From Sporolactobacillus nakayamae (GTDB lineage Bacteria; Bacillota; Bacilli; Bacillales; Sporolactobacillaceae): a stretch of DNA of 64,000 bases. The notes under the pieces are model-generated. The model was given only the letters and a program-made list of their open reading frames with translations. It had not been told where the DNA came from and made no database searches. This document shows positions 45,593 to 54,443 of the stretch, piece after piece. The position numbers and the translations under genes were made by a program. Every line of letters begins with the position of its first letter. Position 1 is the first letter of the stretch. The stretch spans positions 124,001-188,000 of the forward strand of contig NZ_FOOY01000003.1 of the NCBI RefSeq assembly GCF_900113325.1. The letters are read 5' to 3'.

Positions 45593-45793
45593 ATGACGAT
45601 TTCGGGCAAACCGTTGAAAAATCGTCTTGCCGGCGTTTCCAAAAATGTGCTGACATTATTTGAATGTAGTAAACACAAAGTTTCTACGACTGACATCTGT
45701 CTTGATGACATCGTTGCGATTAAATCTTTTGGACCAAAATTCGATTTTGATGATGATGATCATGATCATGACTGCGGGTGTGCTCGCCGCTAA
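45593..45793 (+). CDS. Hypothetical small protein with Asp/His/Cys tail
   Basis: A 66-residue frame ending FDFDDDDHDHDCGCARR, a tail that could bind metal. The rest (NRLAGVSKNVLTLFECSKHK) is not recognised. There is no clear Shine-Dalgarno before ATG 45593, which lowers confidence. A GCTAAGC/GCTTAGC hairpin at its stop and a strong terminator after it argue that something here is transcribed. The 200 bases upstream (45394-45592) show nothing else. Confidence 0.35.
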   Translation: MTISGKPLKNRLAGVSKNVLTLFECSKHKVSTTDICLDDIVAIKSFGPKFDFDDDDHDHDCGCARR

Positions 45794-45842
45794 GCATTAA
45801 TCGCTTAGCCTGATTATAGATAATAGATCGTCTTAATCAAAG

Positions 45843-45870
45843 AACTTAGGGTTAAACCTAAGTTTTTTTT
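45843..45870 (+). terminator. Terminator upstream of the amidase gene
   Basis: AACTTAGG, loop GTTAAA, CCTAAGTT and a long T-run. An extra hairpin, GCTAAGC/GCTTAGC, lies at 45789-45809. Confidence 0.88.
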
Positions 45871-45993
45871 AGGTTTTCATGCACACGGCTACACAGTAAT
45901 TTGCATGTTTTTGTTTCAAACGGTAAGATAAAACTAATTTATAGGCTGAATTTTCATCATTGTTGTGATTTTGATCTATGGAGTGAGAGCCAA

Positions 45994-47541
45994 ATGTCTA
46001 AAAAGAAAAAGTTTGCGTTTGCGGCAGCTCTTACCGGTGCAGCTGCGGCCGCAGTGACAGCGGGAATGTACATTCGCAAGGAGGCGGCAAAGCGTAAACC
46101 CTTTGAAATTGAAGAAGCGACTTTGACCGACATGCAGAAAGCACTAAAGCTAGGCCAAGTGACGTCGAAGGATCTGGTCCAAATGTATCTGGAGCGCATC
46201 GATCGGTTCGACAAGAGCGGACCGATGCTTAATTCGGTAATTGAACTAAACCCGGACGCTTTGCATGAAGCTGAAGCTTGTGATGTGAAAAGAACGGTGA
46301 CTCCGGATGTCGGACCGCTATTCGGAATCCCCGTAGTTGTGAAAGACAACGTGAATACTGCTGGGAAAATGCATACGACGGCGGGGGCGGTCGCCCTTGA
46401 GAACCACCGCGCAAAGAAAGATGCATTTGTTGTGAGGCAGTTAAAAAAGGCCGGAGCGATTATTCTCGGAAAAACGAACTTGACGGAATTTGCGAACTTC
46501 ATTACTGAAGGCATGCCAAACGGCTACAGTTCACTAGGCGGACAAGTCCTAAATCCTTACGGACCTGCATTTGACGTAGGCGGTTCAAGCAGCGGCACTG
46601 CGTCAGCGATTGCCGCTAATCTAGCCGCAGTCGGTATTGGAACTGAGACATCCGGTTCAATCATTTGTCCTGCCGCCTTTAATTCACTAGTCGGTATTAA
46701 GCCTACGATTGGTGTCGTGAGCCGAAGCGGTTTGGTACCGATTTCTCATAGCCAAGATACAGCGGGACCCATCGCACGAACTGTTCAGGATGCGGTAAAG
46801 CTATTGAACGCGGTCATTGGGATGGACGAGGATGATGAAGAAACGATTTGGAGTCAAGGGGATATTGCCAAGGATTATACGGATTTTTTGAATCGCGGGG
46901 AATTAAAGAATGCGCGTCTTGGTATTGACCGTCGCTACTTAGACTCAGTTAGTGATGAAAAAGCGACGGTCATTAATCAAGCGCTTGACCTGATGCGTGA
47001 GAAGGGTGCGGTGATTGTCGATCCTGCGATTATTCCTTCTACAGACACGCTGGAGGATCGTAAATCATCGGTTATGATTCAAGAGTTTAACTATGATATG
47101 AATCAATATCTAGAAAAACTTCCGGATGAGGTTCCGGTTCATAGTCTCAGTGAGTTGATTGCTTTTAACAAAGAACATGCAGATAAAGCACTCAAATATG
47201 GACAAACCGTGTTCGAAGAGGCAGATCAATTAAGCGGTGACTTAGGGGGACGTCAATACTTGGCAGATCGTGCGGAAGATCTGCGGCTCTCGCGTAAGGA
47301 GGGCATTGATGCTGTGATCAAGACGCGAAAACTGGACGCGCTTATTTTCGCTGACTATCAAGGTTCGGATATTGCTGCCAAGGCGGGCTATCCGTCAATA
47401 ACCGTCCCTGCAGGCTATACCGCTGAGGGAGAGCCGGTTGGCATCACATTTGTTGGTATGGCGTTTACTGAGCCGCGCTTAATTGAACTTGCTTATTCAT
47501 TTGAGCAGGCTACCTTATATCGCGTGAAACCCTCATTGTAA
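45994..47541 (+). CDS. Amidase-signature hydrolase with N-terminal membrane anchor
   Basis: A 515-residue amidase of the AS family. The Ser-Ser-Lys triad is visible: Lys in IPVVVKDNVNT, Ser in GGSSSGTASA and the nucleophile in GIGTETSGSIICPA. Before the catalytic domain, KKKKFAFAAALTGAAAAAVTAGMYI is a signal-anchor-like segment, so the enzyme probably sits on the outer face of the membrane. ATG 45994 has GGAGTGAG upstream. AS enzymes hydrolyse varied amides, and this one lacks GatB/GatC neighbours and the GatA context. The substrate is unknown. Confidence 0.88.
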   Translation: MSKKKKFAFAAALTGAAAAAVTAGMYIRKEAAKRKPFEIEEATLTDMQKALKLGQVTSKDLVQMYLERIDRFDKSGPMLNSVIELNPDALHEAEACDVKRTVTPDVGPLFGIPVVVKDNVNTAGKMHTTAGAVALENHRAKKDAFVVRQLKKAGAIILGKTNLTEFANFITEGMPNGYSSLGGQVLNPYGPAFDVGGSSSGTASAIAANLAAVGIGTETSGSIICPAAFNSLVGIKPTIGVVSRSGLVPISHSQDTAGPIARTVQDAVKLLNAVIGMDEDDEETIWSQGDIAKDYTDFLNRGELKNARLGIDRRYLDSVSDEKATVINQALDLMREKGAVIVDPAIIPSTDTLEDRKSSVMIQEFNYDMNQYLEKLPDEVPVHSLSELIAFNKEHADKALKYGQTVFEEADQLSGDLGGRQYLADRAEDLRLSRKEGIDAVIKTRKLDALIFADYQGSDIAAKAGYPSITVPAGYTAEGEPVGITFVGMAFTEPRLIELAYSFEQATLYRVKPSL

Positions 47542-47569
47542 TTTTCAGGCAATAAATAGATGTGCACAG

Positions 47570-47598
47570 GTGCTCGATTTTTATTGGGCACTTTTTTT
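47570..47598 (+). terminator. Terminator of the amidase gene
   Basis: GTGCTC (47570-47575) pairs with GGGCAC (47586-47591, one wobble), then T7. Confidence 0.75.
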
Positions 47599-47644
47599 CT
47601 ATTCACGAATAAACATAGATGGAGTGAGTAAGGAGGTTGTGCAT

Positions 47645-48070
47645 ATGACGAATGGAAATGAACAAAAAGCCCGAATACTTGAGCGGATGAGGACAGCCAT
47701 TAATCAAGAACGGCTTGTGGGCGCCTGTTTAAGTTCATTGATTGATGAGACTAAGACGCTAAGGGGACGACAGAAGATCGGTGAGTTGCGGAATGATTCA
47801 GTAAGTCTTGAAAAAGATTTGCTGGACTTATATGAAACATTGTCTGGTAACAGACTGTCAATTGAATCTGATGGAACTGACATGCGCCCGAGCACATATC
47901 TTGAAGGTCTCCGTTATTGTATTGAGAGCAAATTGAATGCCGCTGAATATAACCAAAGGTCGGCGGATTTAACTCAGATTTCCCACATGAAGAGTTGCTT
48001 CTATCGGATAGCGCTTGATGAACTCCGTCATGCGAGCTGGCTGCAATATTACTACAGTCTTTATAAATAA
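47645..48070 (+). CDS. Ferritin-like helical protein (141 aa)
   Basis: An all-helical, hydrophilic protein of 141 residues. The C-terminal helix has RIALDELRHASWLQYYYSL, and E-x-x-H with flanking residues resembles the last metal-binding helix of rubrerythrin and ferritin-like proteins. Earlier helices offer Glu residues (NQERLVGACLSSLIDE). The pattern is incomplete, so metal binding is inference. AAGGAGG precedes ATG 47645. It lies between two terminators and is monocistronic. Confidence 0.65.
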   Translation: MTNGNEQKARILERMRTAINQERLVGACLSSLIDETKTLRGRQKIGELRNDSVSLEKDLLDLYETLSGNRLSIESDGTDMRPSTYLEGLRYCIESKLNAAEYNQRSADLTQISHMKSCFYRIALDELRHASWLQYYYSLYK

Positions 48071-48078
48071 CGAGCAGA

Positions 48079-48118
48079 AAAAGGCATAACCGCTTCATCA
48101 AGCAGTCATGCCTTTTTG
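48079..48118. terminator. Bidirectional terminator before rarD
   Basis: AAAAAGGCAT pairs with ATGCCTTTTT over a 20-base loop that has its own GCTT/AAGC pair. Confidence 0.85.
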
Positions 48119-48166
48119 ATACCATAAATCCATGGCAATCGCAATTACGTCTTCGCCTGTTTCTGT

Positions 48167-49096
48167 TTACTTTTTTACGTTTGCCGTTTTTAAAAGCATC
48201 GGTTGCCTTCGGTCGAATAGTGTTGCCGACAAGGTAAAGACGAGCAAACCAAGCCAGATAAATGAAAATGAAACGAGTTGAATAGGGTGGAACGGCTCTC
48301 TATAAATCACAATGCCAATGATCAATTGCATGGTAGGATTAATGTACTGGAAGAAGCCAACCATGGTTAGCGAAATCCTCCGCGCGCCTTCCGCGAAGAA
48401 CAAAAGCGGAACAGCTGTAACCACACCTGTACCGATGAGAAGCAAGGTGGTTGTCCATGATCCTGTGCCGAAACTGGCTGATCCCGATTGCTGCACGAAA
48501 ATCAGATAAAGAAGAGCAACAGGCACAACAAAAAGTGTTTCAAAGGTCAGTTCCAAGGAAGGTGTAATGTGAATCAGTTTCTTTGCAAGCCCGTAAAATC
48601 CAAAAGTAAGTGCCAGTGAAAGGGCAATCCAAGGGACGTGCCCAAAGTTTATCGTCTGAATGAGCACCCCTGAAGCAGCCAGTATGAATGCGATGAGCTG
48701 CCAACTTGTCAGTCTCTCTTTCAAAAAGAGGATGCCCAAAAGGATACTGATTAAAGGGTTGATATAATAGCCCATACTTGATTCAATGACATGCCCGTGG
48801 TTAACCGCCCATATGTAGACAAGCCAATTTAAAGTAATCAGCACAGCTGCTGCAAATACGAAGAGCAGTAGTCTGGGTTTCGCCAGCAGCAGCTTCAATT
48901 CCCGGATGAAGCTGCCTAAAGATTTGGTTACCCACAGAAGTCCGATCATGAAGGTCAATGACCAGAAAATGCGATGCGCCAAAATCTCTAATGCCGGTAT
49001 TTGGTGAATGGGAATCCAATACAAAGGAAAAAGTCCCCACATAAAATATGCCGATAACGTGTAAATAGCACCTAGTTTGGTTTCTCGATGATTCAT
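48167..49096 (-). CDS. rarD: EamA family transporter RarD
   Basis: A ten-helix drug/metabolite transporter of 309 residues. It matches RarD at LSAYFMWGLFPLYWIPIHQIPALEILAHRI (only partly quoted), IWAVNHGHVIESSMGYYINPLISILLG and VGFFQYINPTMQLIIGI. RarD proteins were named for chloramphenicol sensitivity; their substrate is unproven. No Shine-Dalgarno is obvious before ATG 49096. It lies 104 bases downstream of yitT on the same strand and may be co-transcribed. Confidence 0.9.
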   Translation of the reverse strand: MNHRETKLGAIYTLSAYFMWGLFPLYWIPIHQIPALEILAHRIFWSLTFMIGLLWVTKSLGSFIRELKLLLAKPRLLLFVFAAAVLITLNWLVYIWAVNHGHVIESSMGYYINPLISILLGILFLKERLTSWQLIAFILAASGVLIQTINFGHVPWIALSLALTFGFYGLAKKLIHITPSLELTFETLFVVPVALLYLIFVQQSGSASFGTGSWTTTLLLIGTGVVTAVPLLFFAEGARRISLTMVGFFQYINPTMQLIIGIVIYREPFHPIQLVSFSFIWLGLLVFTLSATLFDRRQPMLLKTANVKK

Positions 49097-49200
49097 AGCG
49101 GTGTTAAGCAGAAAGCCGAAGCTAATGCCGAACGCTCACTTCCTCTCCTTGATGGATGATCAGCCCATAGCCCGTTTAAAAGTCCACGAAATCTATTTAT

Positions 49201-50181
49201 TCATTGTATCGGCTTTTTGCTTTCTTGACTAGTAGAATCCGCTTGGTCTTTTTCAACATTCATAGAGTCATCGGATGTTGGCTGTTCCACCGTTTCTTGA
49301 AAGAGGCGTTTTGTCTTGGAAGTTGTCTCAACATCGTTATTTGCAAAGCCTTCGCCAAACACTTCGTGAACATCATTAACCGTTACAAAAGCGTCCGGAT
49401 CAAGCTCTTTAATTAAACTTTTTAGTCGAAACACTTCGTTTCGGCTGACGACGCAGTAAACGACATCCAGTTTCCGCCCTGTGTAACCCCCTTTTCCGTA
49501 CATGAGGGTCACGCTTCGATCAAGTAGTTTAATAATCTGATCTGCCAGAAGCTCGCTTTTCTTAGAAAAGATCATGATCGCTTTGGCCGAATAGGCACCT
49601 TTTTGAATAATATCAATCATTTTTGCTCCGACAAAAATACCTACCAGTGTATACATCATCTGCCGATAATCTAAATAGCAAAGTGACAAAATAATGACTG
49701 CTGCATCAATAACGAGCATCGTCTTGCTCATCGCCCACCCATACTTCTTGTGGGTGATCCGAGCGACAATATCGGAACCGCCGGTCGTTCCTCCGTATCG
49801 AAAGATGATGCCTAAACCTCCGCCGATAAACACTCCGGCAAATAAAGCCGCTAGGAACAGATCATGGGTCAATGAGAAGTCGAAGGTGATCCAATGCTGA
49901 AAAATATAAAGAAAGAATGAGAGCGAGAACGTTCCCAGCAAGGTATAAATGAATTCATTCCTGCGGAAAAAGCGCCAGCCGGCAAAAAACAACGGAATGT
50001 TAAGGACAATGTTGCTCACCGCGGGATCAATTGAGAACAAATTATAGAAAATAAGAGTGATTCCGGTGACGCCGCCTTCAGCCAACATGTTTTTCATATT
50101 AAAATTCACAAGTCCAAAAGCGTAGATTGCTGCACCAAGCAGGATAAAAAGAATATTTCTTTTCTGTAAGTTAATTTTCAT
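49201..50181 (-). CDS. YitT family membrane protein
   Basis: A 326-residue protein with five to six N-terminal helices (NILFILLGAAIYAFGLVNFNM; GGVTGITLIFYNLFSIDP; FIGGGLGIIFRYGGTTGGSDIVA). A cytosolic DUF2179 domain follows, with YCVVSRNEVFRLKSLIKELDPDAFVTVNDVHEVFGEGF. The last 45 residues are a charged low-complexity tail. Function is unknown across the family, which is multiplied in Bacillales. AAAGGTT precedes ATG 50181; GTG 50190 overlaps it. Confidence 0.9.
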   Translation of the reverse strand: MKINLQKRNILFILLGAAIYAFGLVNFNMKNMLAEGGVTGITLIFYNLFSIDPAVSNIVLNIPLFFAGWRFFRRNEFIYTLLGTFSLSFFLYIFQHWITFDFSLTHDLFLAALFAGVFIGGGLGIIFRYGGTTGGSDIVARITHKKYGWAMSKTMLVIDAAVIILSLCYLDYRQMMYTLVGIFVGAKMIDIIQKGAYSAKAIMIFSKKSELLADQIIKLLDRSVTLMYGKGGYTGRKLDVVYCVVSRNEVFRLKSLIKELDPDAFVTVNDVHEVFGEGFANNDVETTSKTKRLFQETVEQPTSDDSMNVEKDQADSTSQESKKPIQ

Positions 50182-50287
50182 TGAGAACACAACCTTTCAT
50201 TTCAAGTCGCAATCTATATCATACGTTTTACATGAAGAACCTTCAATATACCAGTGAGCAAAAGATTATTATTTCACGTGCTGACCG

Positions 50288-50316
50288 TTTTCATTGAAGG
50301 AAAACAATGGTATAAT
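50288..50316 (+). promoter_or_regulatory. Promoter of the ypjD-dapB-mgsA-cca-birA operon
   Basis: TTTTCA (50288-50293), 17 bases, TATAAT (50311-50316) with an extended TGG before it. Confidence 0.65.
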
Positions 50317-50354
50317 CCAACTGCAATTGGCTGACTAGGATTTTGGCATCTTGC

Positions 50355-50381
50355 CTCTTTTCCGTTAAAATAGGAAAAGAG
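50355..50381 (+). repeat. Leader hairpin beside the ypjD ribosome binding site
   Basis: CTCTTTTCC (50355-50363) pairs with GGAAAAGAG (50373-50381), ending just before the GAGGTAGAGGTG binding region. Likely an mRNA stability or translation-tuning element. Confidence 0.4.
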
Positions 50382-50399
50382 AGGTAGAGGTGATTGTGC

Positions 50400-50750
50400 A
50401 TGGAAGTCAAAACACTTGATGAGTTTCAGAAAAACGTGGATGAATACATCGGTCAATTTAAAGAAGGCTATTTCTCACCGCTCGCACTGACTGCCCGTCT
50501 TACTGAGGAATTAGGTGAACTGGCAAGAGAGATCAACCATTATTATGGCGAGAAAAAAAAGAAGCCGACGGAAGCAGTAAAGACGGTTGAAGAAGAACTT
50601 GGTGACCTTCTTTTTGTCGTCATTTGCATGGCGAACAGCTTACATATTAATCTGGGACAAGCGTTAACCATTGTGCTGGATAAATTTCAGACCCGGGACA
50701 GAGACCGGTGGACCAAAAAGACAAAAGACGAAGGGAAGATTCAACAATGA
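50400..50750 (+). CDS. ypjD: MazG-like nucleotide pyrophosphohydrolase (YpjD)
   Basis: A 116-residue all-alpha NTP pyrophosphohydrolase. The MazG metal motif is [18 protein letters not shown] with [17 protein letters not shown] (E-x-x-E plus E-x-x-D). Such enzymes remove damaged or surplus nucleotides. ATG 50400 lies behind AGAGGTGATT. It overlaps dapB by 4 bases and heads the conserved Bacillus block. Confidence 0.92.
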   Translation: MEVKTLDEFQKNVDEYIGQFKEGYFSPLALTARLTEELGELAREINHYYGEKKKKPTEAVKTVEEELGDLLFVVICMANSLHINLGQALTIVLDKFQTRDRDRWTKKTKDEGKIQQ

Positions 50751-51556
50751 CGGATAAAAAGACAATTCGTGTCGTAGTTGCGGGACCGAGAGGACGAATG
50801 GGTTCGGAAACGATTCGCATGATCGCTAAGGCTGAAGGTCTTGACCTCGTGGCCGCGATCGACCACAACCACGATGGAGAACGCATCGAAGATTTACTTG
50901 GAGTGGCCGGCTTAAGCGGACGAGTATACGCTGATAGCGACGCTTGCTTCTCAAATGAGGAAGTCGATGTACTTATTGACTTTACTAATCCTGAGGCAGG
51001 CAAACAAAATCTGCAAAAAGCGATTGACTATGGCGTGCGGCCAGTGATCGGTACCTCAGGCTTTACCAATGAAGAAGTCAAAAGCTATCGCAGTCAGATG
51101 AACGATAAGAAACTTGGCGGAATCATTGCGCCGAACTTCGCAATCGGCGCGGTGCTTGTGATGAAGTTCAGCCAAATGGCAGCTAAATATTTTCCGGATG
51201 CTGAGATTATTGAATTGCATCATGACAAGAAAAAAGATGCACCATCAGGAACAGCCATAAAGACGGCAGAATTGATGATGAAGACACGCGAATCGAAAAA
51301 GCAGGGCGCACCGGATGAGAAGGAAACGCTTCCAGGAGCTCGTGGTGCTGATTTTGATGGCATGCGCATCCACAGTGTCCGTCTCCCGGGTCTCATTGCC
51401 CATCAGGAAGTACTTTTTGGCGGCAAGGGAGAATTGTTGACTCTTCGTCATGATTCAATGGATCGCGCATCCTTTATGACCGGAGTGTATTACGCGACAA
51501 AAACGGTTATGGATTTAGACACGCTTGTCTATGGATTGGAAAATATTCTCGACTAA
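50747..51556 (+). CDS. dapB: 4-hydroxy-tetrahydrodipicolinate reductase
   Basis: An NAD(P)H-dependent enzyme of the diaminopimelate/lysine pathway, feeding cell wall and protein synthesis. The nucleotide loop is [12 protein letters not shown]. The active-site block is [15 protein letters not shown], with catalytic His-His and Lys. [19 protein letters not shown] lies near the C-terminus. 269 residues, usual size. ATG 50747 overlaps the ypjD stop. The frame upstream from 50708 lies in ypjD. Confidence 0.96.
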   Translation: MTDKKTIRVVVAGPRGRMGSETIRMIAKAEGLDLVAAIDHNHDGERIEDLLGVAGLSGRVYADSDACFSNEEVDVLIDFTNPEAGKQNLQKAIDYGVRPVIGTSGFTNEEVKSYRSQMNDKKLGGIIAPNFAIGAVLVMKFSQMAAKYFPDAEIIELHHDKKKDAPSGTAIKTAELMMKTRESKKQGAPDEKETLPGARGADFDGMRIHSVRLPGLIAHQEVLFGGKGELLTLRHDSMDRASFMTGVYYATKTVMDLDTLVYGLENILD

Positions 51557-51589
51557 TCGGCCTTGCGCTGCTAAGAGGTGACTAGAATC

Positions 51590-52003
51590 TTGAAAATTGC
51601 ATTGATTGCGCATGATAAGAAGAAACCTGAAATGGTGGAGTTTGCTACTGCCTATGCAGCTGTCCTTAAGAAACATGAATTGTATGCAACGGGAACGACC
51701 GGTTTAAAGGTGATGGAAGCAACCGGATTGTCTGTGCACCGTTTTCAATCAGGTCCTCTTGGTGGCGACCAGCAAATTGGAGCGATGATCGCGTCTAATG
51801 AAATGGATATGGTCATTTTCCTTCGTGATCCGCTGACCGCCCAGCCGCATGAACCGGACGTCAACGCGCTGCTCCGATTGAGCGATGTTTATCGAATTCC
51901 ACTTGCCACCAATCTCGCTTCAGCAGAACTTCTTATGCATGCCTTAAAACGCGGTGAAATACATTGGCGTGAACTTATCCATCAGCGTAAGGACAGCAAG
52001 TGA
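51590..52003 (+). CDS. mgsA: Methylglyoxal synthase
   Basis: Converts dihydroxyacetone phosphate to methylglyoxal, an overflow route when phosphate is short. 137 residues, the same length as B. subtilis MgsA. Motifs are [29 protein letters not shown] (phosphate site) and [18 protein letters not shown] with the catalytic Asp. TTG 51590 follows AGAGGTGACT. It is directly followed by cca, with no bshB1 or bshA. Confidence 0.96.
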   Translation: MKIALIAHDKKKPEMVEFATAYAAVLKKHELYATGTTGLKVMEATGLSVHRFQSGPLGGDQQIGAMIASNEMDMVIFLRDPLTAQPHEPDVNALLRLSDVYRIPLATNLASAELLMHALKRGEIHWRELIHQRKDSK

Positions 52004-52028
52004 TTGGTAAAAAAGTGAGGTGTCCTCT

Positions 52029-53246
52029 TTGGGTTTTCCTTTTAAGAATTCGGCTTTTATTCTCGACCAATTGATTAGTCATGGATTTGAAGCCTACGTC
52101 GTTGGCGGCGCCGTACGTGACTATTTACTTGGTCGCCCAATTCATGACATTGATGTAGCAACGTCGGCACATCCTGCTGACGTTGTGTCTTTATTTAAGC
52201 GAACCATTCCCATCGGCATTGAGCATGGAACGGTCGCGGTATTGTCACATGGCAGTACTTACGAGGTAACAACCTTCCGTTCGGAAACCGGCTACGATGA
52301 TTTTCGACATCCTAATCATGTCGCGTTTGTTCCCTCGCTTGAACAAGATCTGATGCGACGTGACTTTACGATCAACGCGTTAGCTATGGATCGCGCCGGT
52401 ATCATTATCGATCTTTTCGGCGGACAAAGCGACATTAAAAAACAAAGGATTCGCACGGTCGGTAAGGCCGAGGAACGTATTTCTGAGGATCCGTTGCGTA
52501 TGATGCGCGGGATGAGATTTGCATCTGAGCTTTGCTTCACACTCGGACAAACAGAGTGTGAAGCCTTTCATCAAAAAGCTGAATTGTTGAAGAATATTTC
52601 AGTGGAACGGATTAATCAGGAGATGACACGTTTGCTTGCGGGCAAAGGTGTCGCCAATGCGCTCATACTGTTATTTAAAACCGGCTGTATCCATAAACTG
52701 CCGATGCTGGAGCATGCAGGTCCGGTGACGAACGCGAACACACCTCGCTATTGGATTCTTCAAAGCGATGAAGAACGTTGGACAGCATTTTTGATTAGTG
52801 TGGGCATTGATGACGTGCATGCTTTTGCTAAAGCATGGAAATGGTCGAAGAACGTCCGCCAGTCTGTTTTGCGTCTAACCGCTTTGTTAAAGCAGCGTTC
52901 AAAGAACGAATGGACCAGGGAAGCTGTCTATTTTGCGGGTACGAATGACGCCAAAGCGGCGGATCGAGTGCTTGCTGCTTTAGGAACACTTCACGAAAAT
53001 GATCTTGCATCCTGTGAGCGTCAAGTAGAATTTCTTTGGAACGCTTGCCCAATCCACTCTCGTTCCGAGCTCACTGTAACGGGCAATCAATTCATGAGCT
53101 GGTCGGAGTTTAAGCCCGGTCCATGGCTTGCCGAAGTGATCCAAGATCTTGAGCGAGACATTGTGAACGGTCGCATTGAAAATAAGTTGGAGGTGATTCG
53201 GTCATGGTTCAAAAAATGGCAAATCACTCAAAAGAAGCAATCTTAA
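52029..53246 (+). CDS. cca: CCA tRNA nucleotidyltransferase
   Basis: Adds or repairs the 3' CCA end of tRNA without a template. The class II nucleotidyltransferase head is VVGGAVRDYLLGRPIHDIDVATSA, with the two metal-binding Asp. RRDFTINALAMDR and RISEDPLRMMRGMRFA (the base-selecting EDxxR block) follow. 405 residues. TTG 52029 lies six bases after GTGAGGTG; GTG 52020 is part of that site. It overlaps birA by 43 bases. Confidence 0.95.
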   Translation: MGFPFKNSAFILDQLISHGFEAYVVGGAVRDYLLGRPIHDIDVATSAHPADVVSLFKRTIPIGIEHGTVAVLSHGSTYEVTTFRSETGYDDFRHPNHVAFVPSLEQDLMRRDFTINALAMDRAGIIIDLFGGQSDIKKQRIRTVGKAEERISEDPLRMMRGMRFASELCFTLGQTECEAFHQKAELLKNISVERINQEMTRLLAGKGVANALILLFKTGCIHKLPMLEHAGPVTNANTPRYWILQSDEERWTAFLISVGIDDVHAFAKAWKWSKNVRQSVLRLTALLKQRSKNEWTREAVYFAGTNDAKAADRVLAALGTLHENDLASCERQVEFLWNACPIHSRSELTVTGNQFMSWSEFKPGPWLAEVIQDLERDIVNGRIENKLEVIRSWFKKWQITQKKQS

Positions 53247-54199
53247 CCCTGTTATATGAACATCGAGATCAGTTTTTATCAGGTCAAAAAATATCCGGGC
53301 TGATTGGCTGTTCGCGCACGGCGGTGTGGAAGCATATTAAATCACTCATCGAAGAAGGCTTCCAGATTGAGTCGGTGCAAAGGAAGGGATATAAGCTGAC
53401 GAAGGCTCCGGCAGGCTTAAATGCATCCGCAATTGCCGCAGGTCTGCAGACAAAACGGCTTGGTCACACAATCCATTTTTTTGAATCGATTGGATCAACA
53501 CAAAAAGAAGCTTTAAGACTCGCTGATGAAGGTGCTGAAGATGGAACCGTAGTAGTGACCAATGAACAGACAAGCGGTCGCGGCCGGCTTGGTCATACAT
53601 GGCAATCACAGCGCGGTGTGACTATCGCTATGAGTATGATTCTCAGGCCGGAGCTTCCGATGGAGAAGACACCGCAATTAACGCTGCTCACTGCAGTAGC
53701 GGCGGCTGATGTCATTGAGCGAGAAACCGGCCTGTCATGCGGCATCAAGTGGCCAAATGATATACTGTATGATGGAAAAAAGCTTGTGGGGATCTTAACC
53801 GAGCTCCAGGCTGAAGCGACCTATGTTAAGGCGGTCGTTATTGGTACCGGATTCAATGTAAATACAGAACCAGCCGCATTTCCTGATTCACTAAAGAATG
53901 TTGCCGGATCGCTTAGGTCAATTACTGGCAAACGGTATGATCTGGCACCATTTGTTCAACAGTTCTTCGTTTCCTTTGAGAGTCTCTATGATATATATCT
54001 GAGCGACGGCTTCAAAAGCATAAGACCGCTTTGGGAGGCACGTGCCTTGAACCTTGGAAAGCAAATTAAAGTCAGACAACCGGGCGGCCGGATTTTAGAG
54101 GGCTTTGCACGAGGTATAAATGACGATGGCGTGCTGCTTCTGGAAAAAAAGGACGGAACGATCACACATATTTATTCAGCGGACATTGAGTGGGATTGA
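53204..54199 (+). CDS. birA: Bifunctional biotin ligase / biotin operon repressor BirA
   Basis: Attaches biotin to acetyl-CoA carboxylase BCCP and represses biotin genes. The N-terminal winged helix (GQKISGLIGCSRTAVWKHIKSL) shows it is the regulatory, class II type. The ligase domain has TSGRGRLGHTWQSQRGVTI (biotin-AMP loop), CGIKWPNDILYDGKKLVGIL and an SH3-like C-terminal domain. ATG 53204 has GGAGGTGA seven bases upstream, inside cca. It ends the ypjD operon. Confidence 0.95.
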   Translation: MVQKMANHSKEAILTLLYEHRDQFLSGQKISGLIGCSRTAVWKHIKSLIEEGFQIESVQRKGYKLTKAPAGLNASAIAAGLQTKRLGHTIHFFESIGSTQKEALRLADEGAEDGTVVVTNEQTSGRGRLGHTWQSQRGVTIAMSMILRPELPMEKTPQLTLLTAVAAADVIERETGLSCGIKWPNDILYDGKKLVGILTELQAEATYVKAVVIGTGFNVNTEPAAFPDSLKNVAGSLRSITGKRYDLAPFVQQFFVSFESLYDIYLSDGFKSIRPLWEARALNLGKQIKVRQPGGRILEGFARGINDDGVLLLEKKDGTITHIYSADIEWD

Positions 54200-54233
54200 C
54201 TAATGGTCTACTAGCGAAAAACAAACAGCTTTT

Positions 54234-54242
54234 TGTTATAAT
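54234..54242 (+). promoter_or_regulatory. Extended -10 promoter of panC-panD
   Basis: TGTTATAAT is a perfect extended -10 (TGnTATAAT), 202 bases before panC, so transcripts would have a leader of about 195 bases. Confidence 0.6.
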
Positions 54243-54327
54243 GAGAATGCCGGATAAGCGGATCTAGTTCGAGGCTGCATTTCATTGAAAGCGGTACTTA
54301 GATCAAGCTAACCGAGTAACTATCGTG

Positions 54328-54436
54328 TTCGTCTGCCATGATCCGATTACGGACATGGACGGAGGGGCGGGCTACGCCAAAAGCAAATTGCTTTCTTGCG
54401 GCTTCCGTACCCAAACCTTCTCAGGACAAGAGGAGG
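54328..54436 (+). ncRNA. Structured leader RNA of panC-panD (pan-motif-like)
   Basis: A long bulged hairpin forms from TTCGT, bulge CTG, CCATG, bulged A, TCCG, loop ATTA, CGGA, CATGG, ACGGA (54328-54363). The segment ACGGAGG (54359-54365) can instead pair with CTTCCGT (54402-54408), giving two exclusive folds. A third hairpin, CCTTCTC (54416-54422) with GAGGAGG (54430-54436), hides the panC ribosome binding site. Firmicutes pantothenate genes are known to have a bulged-A hairpin, the pan RNA motif. That this is one is inference. Confidence 0.5.
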
Positions 54437-54443
54437 AAAACAA

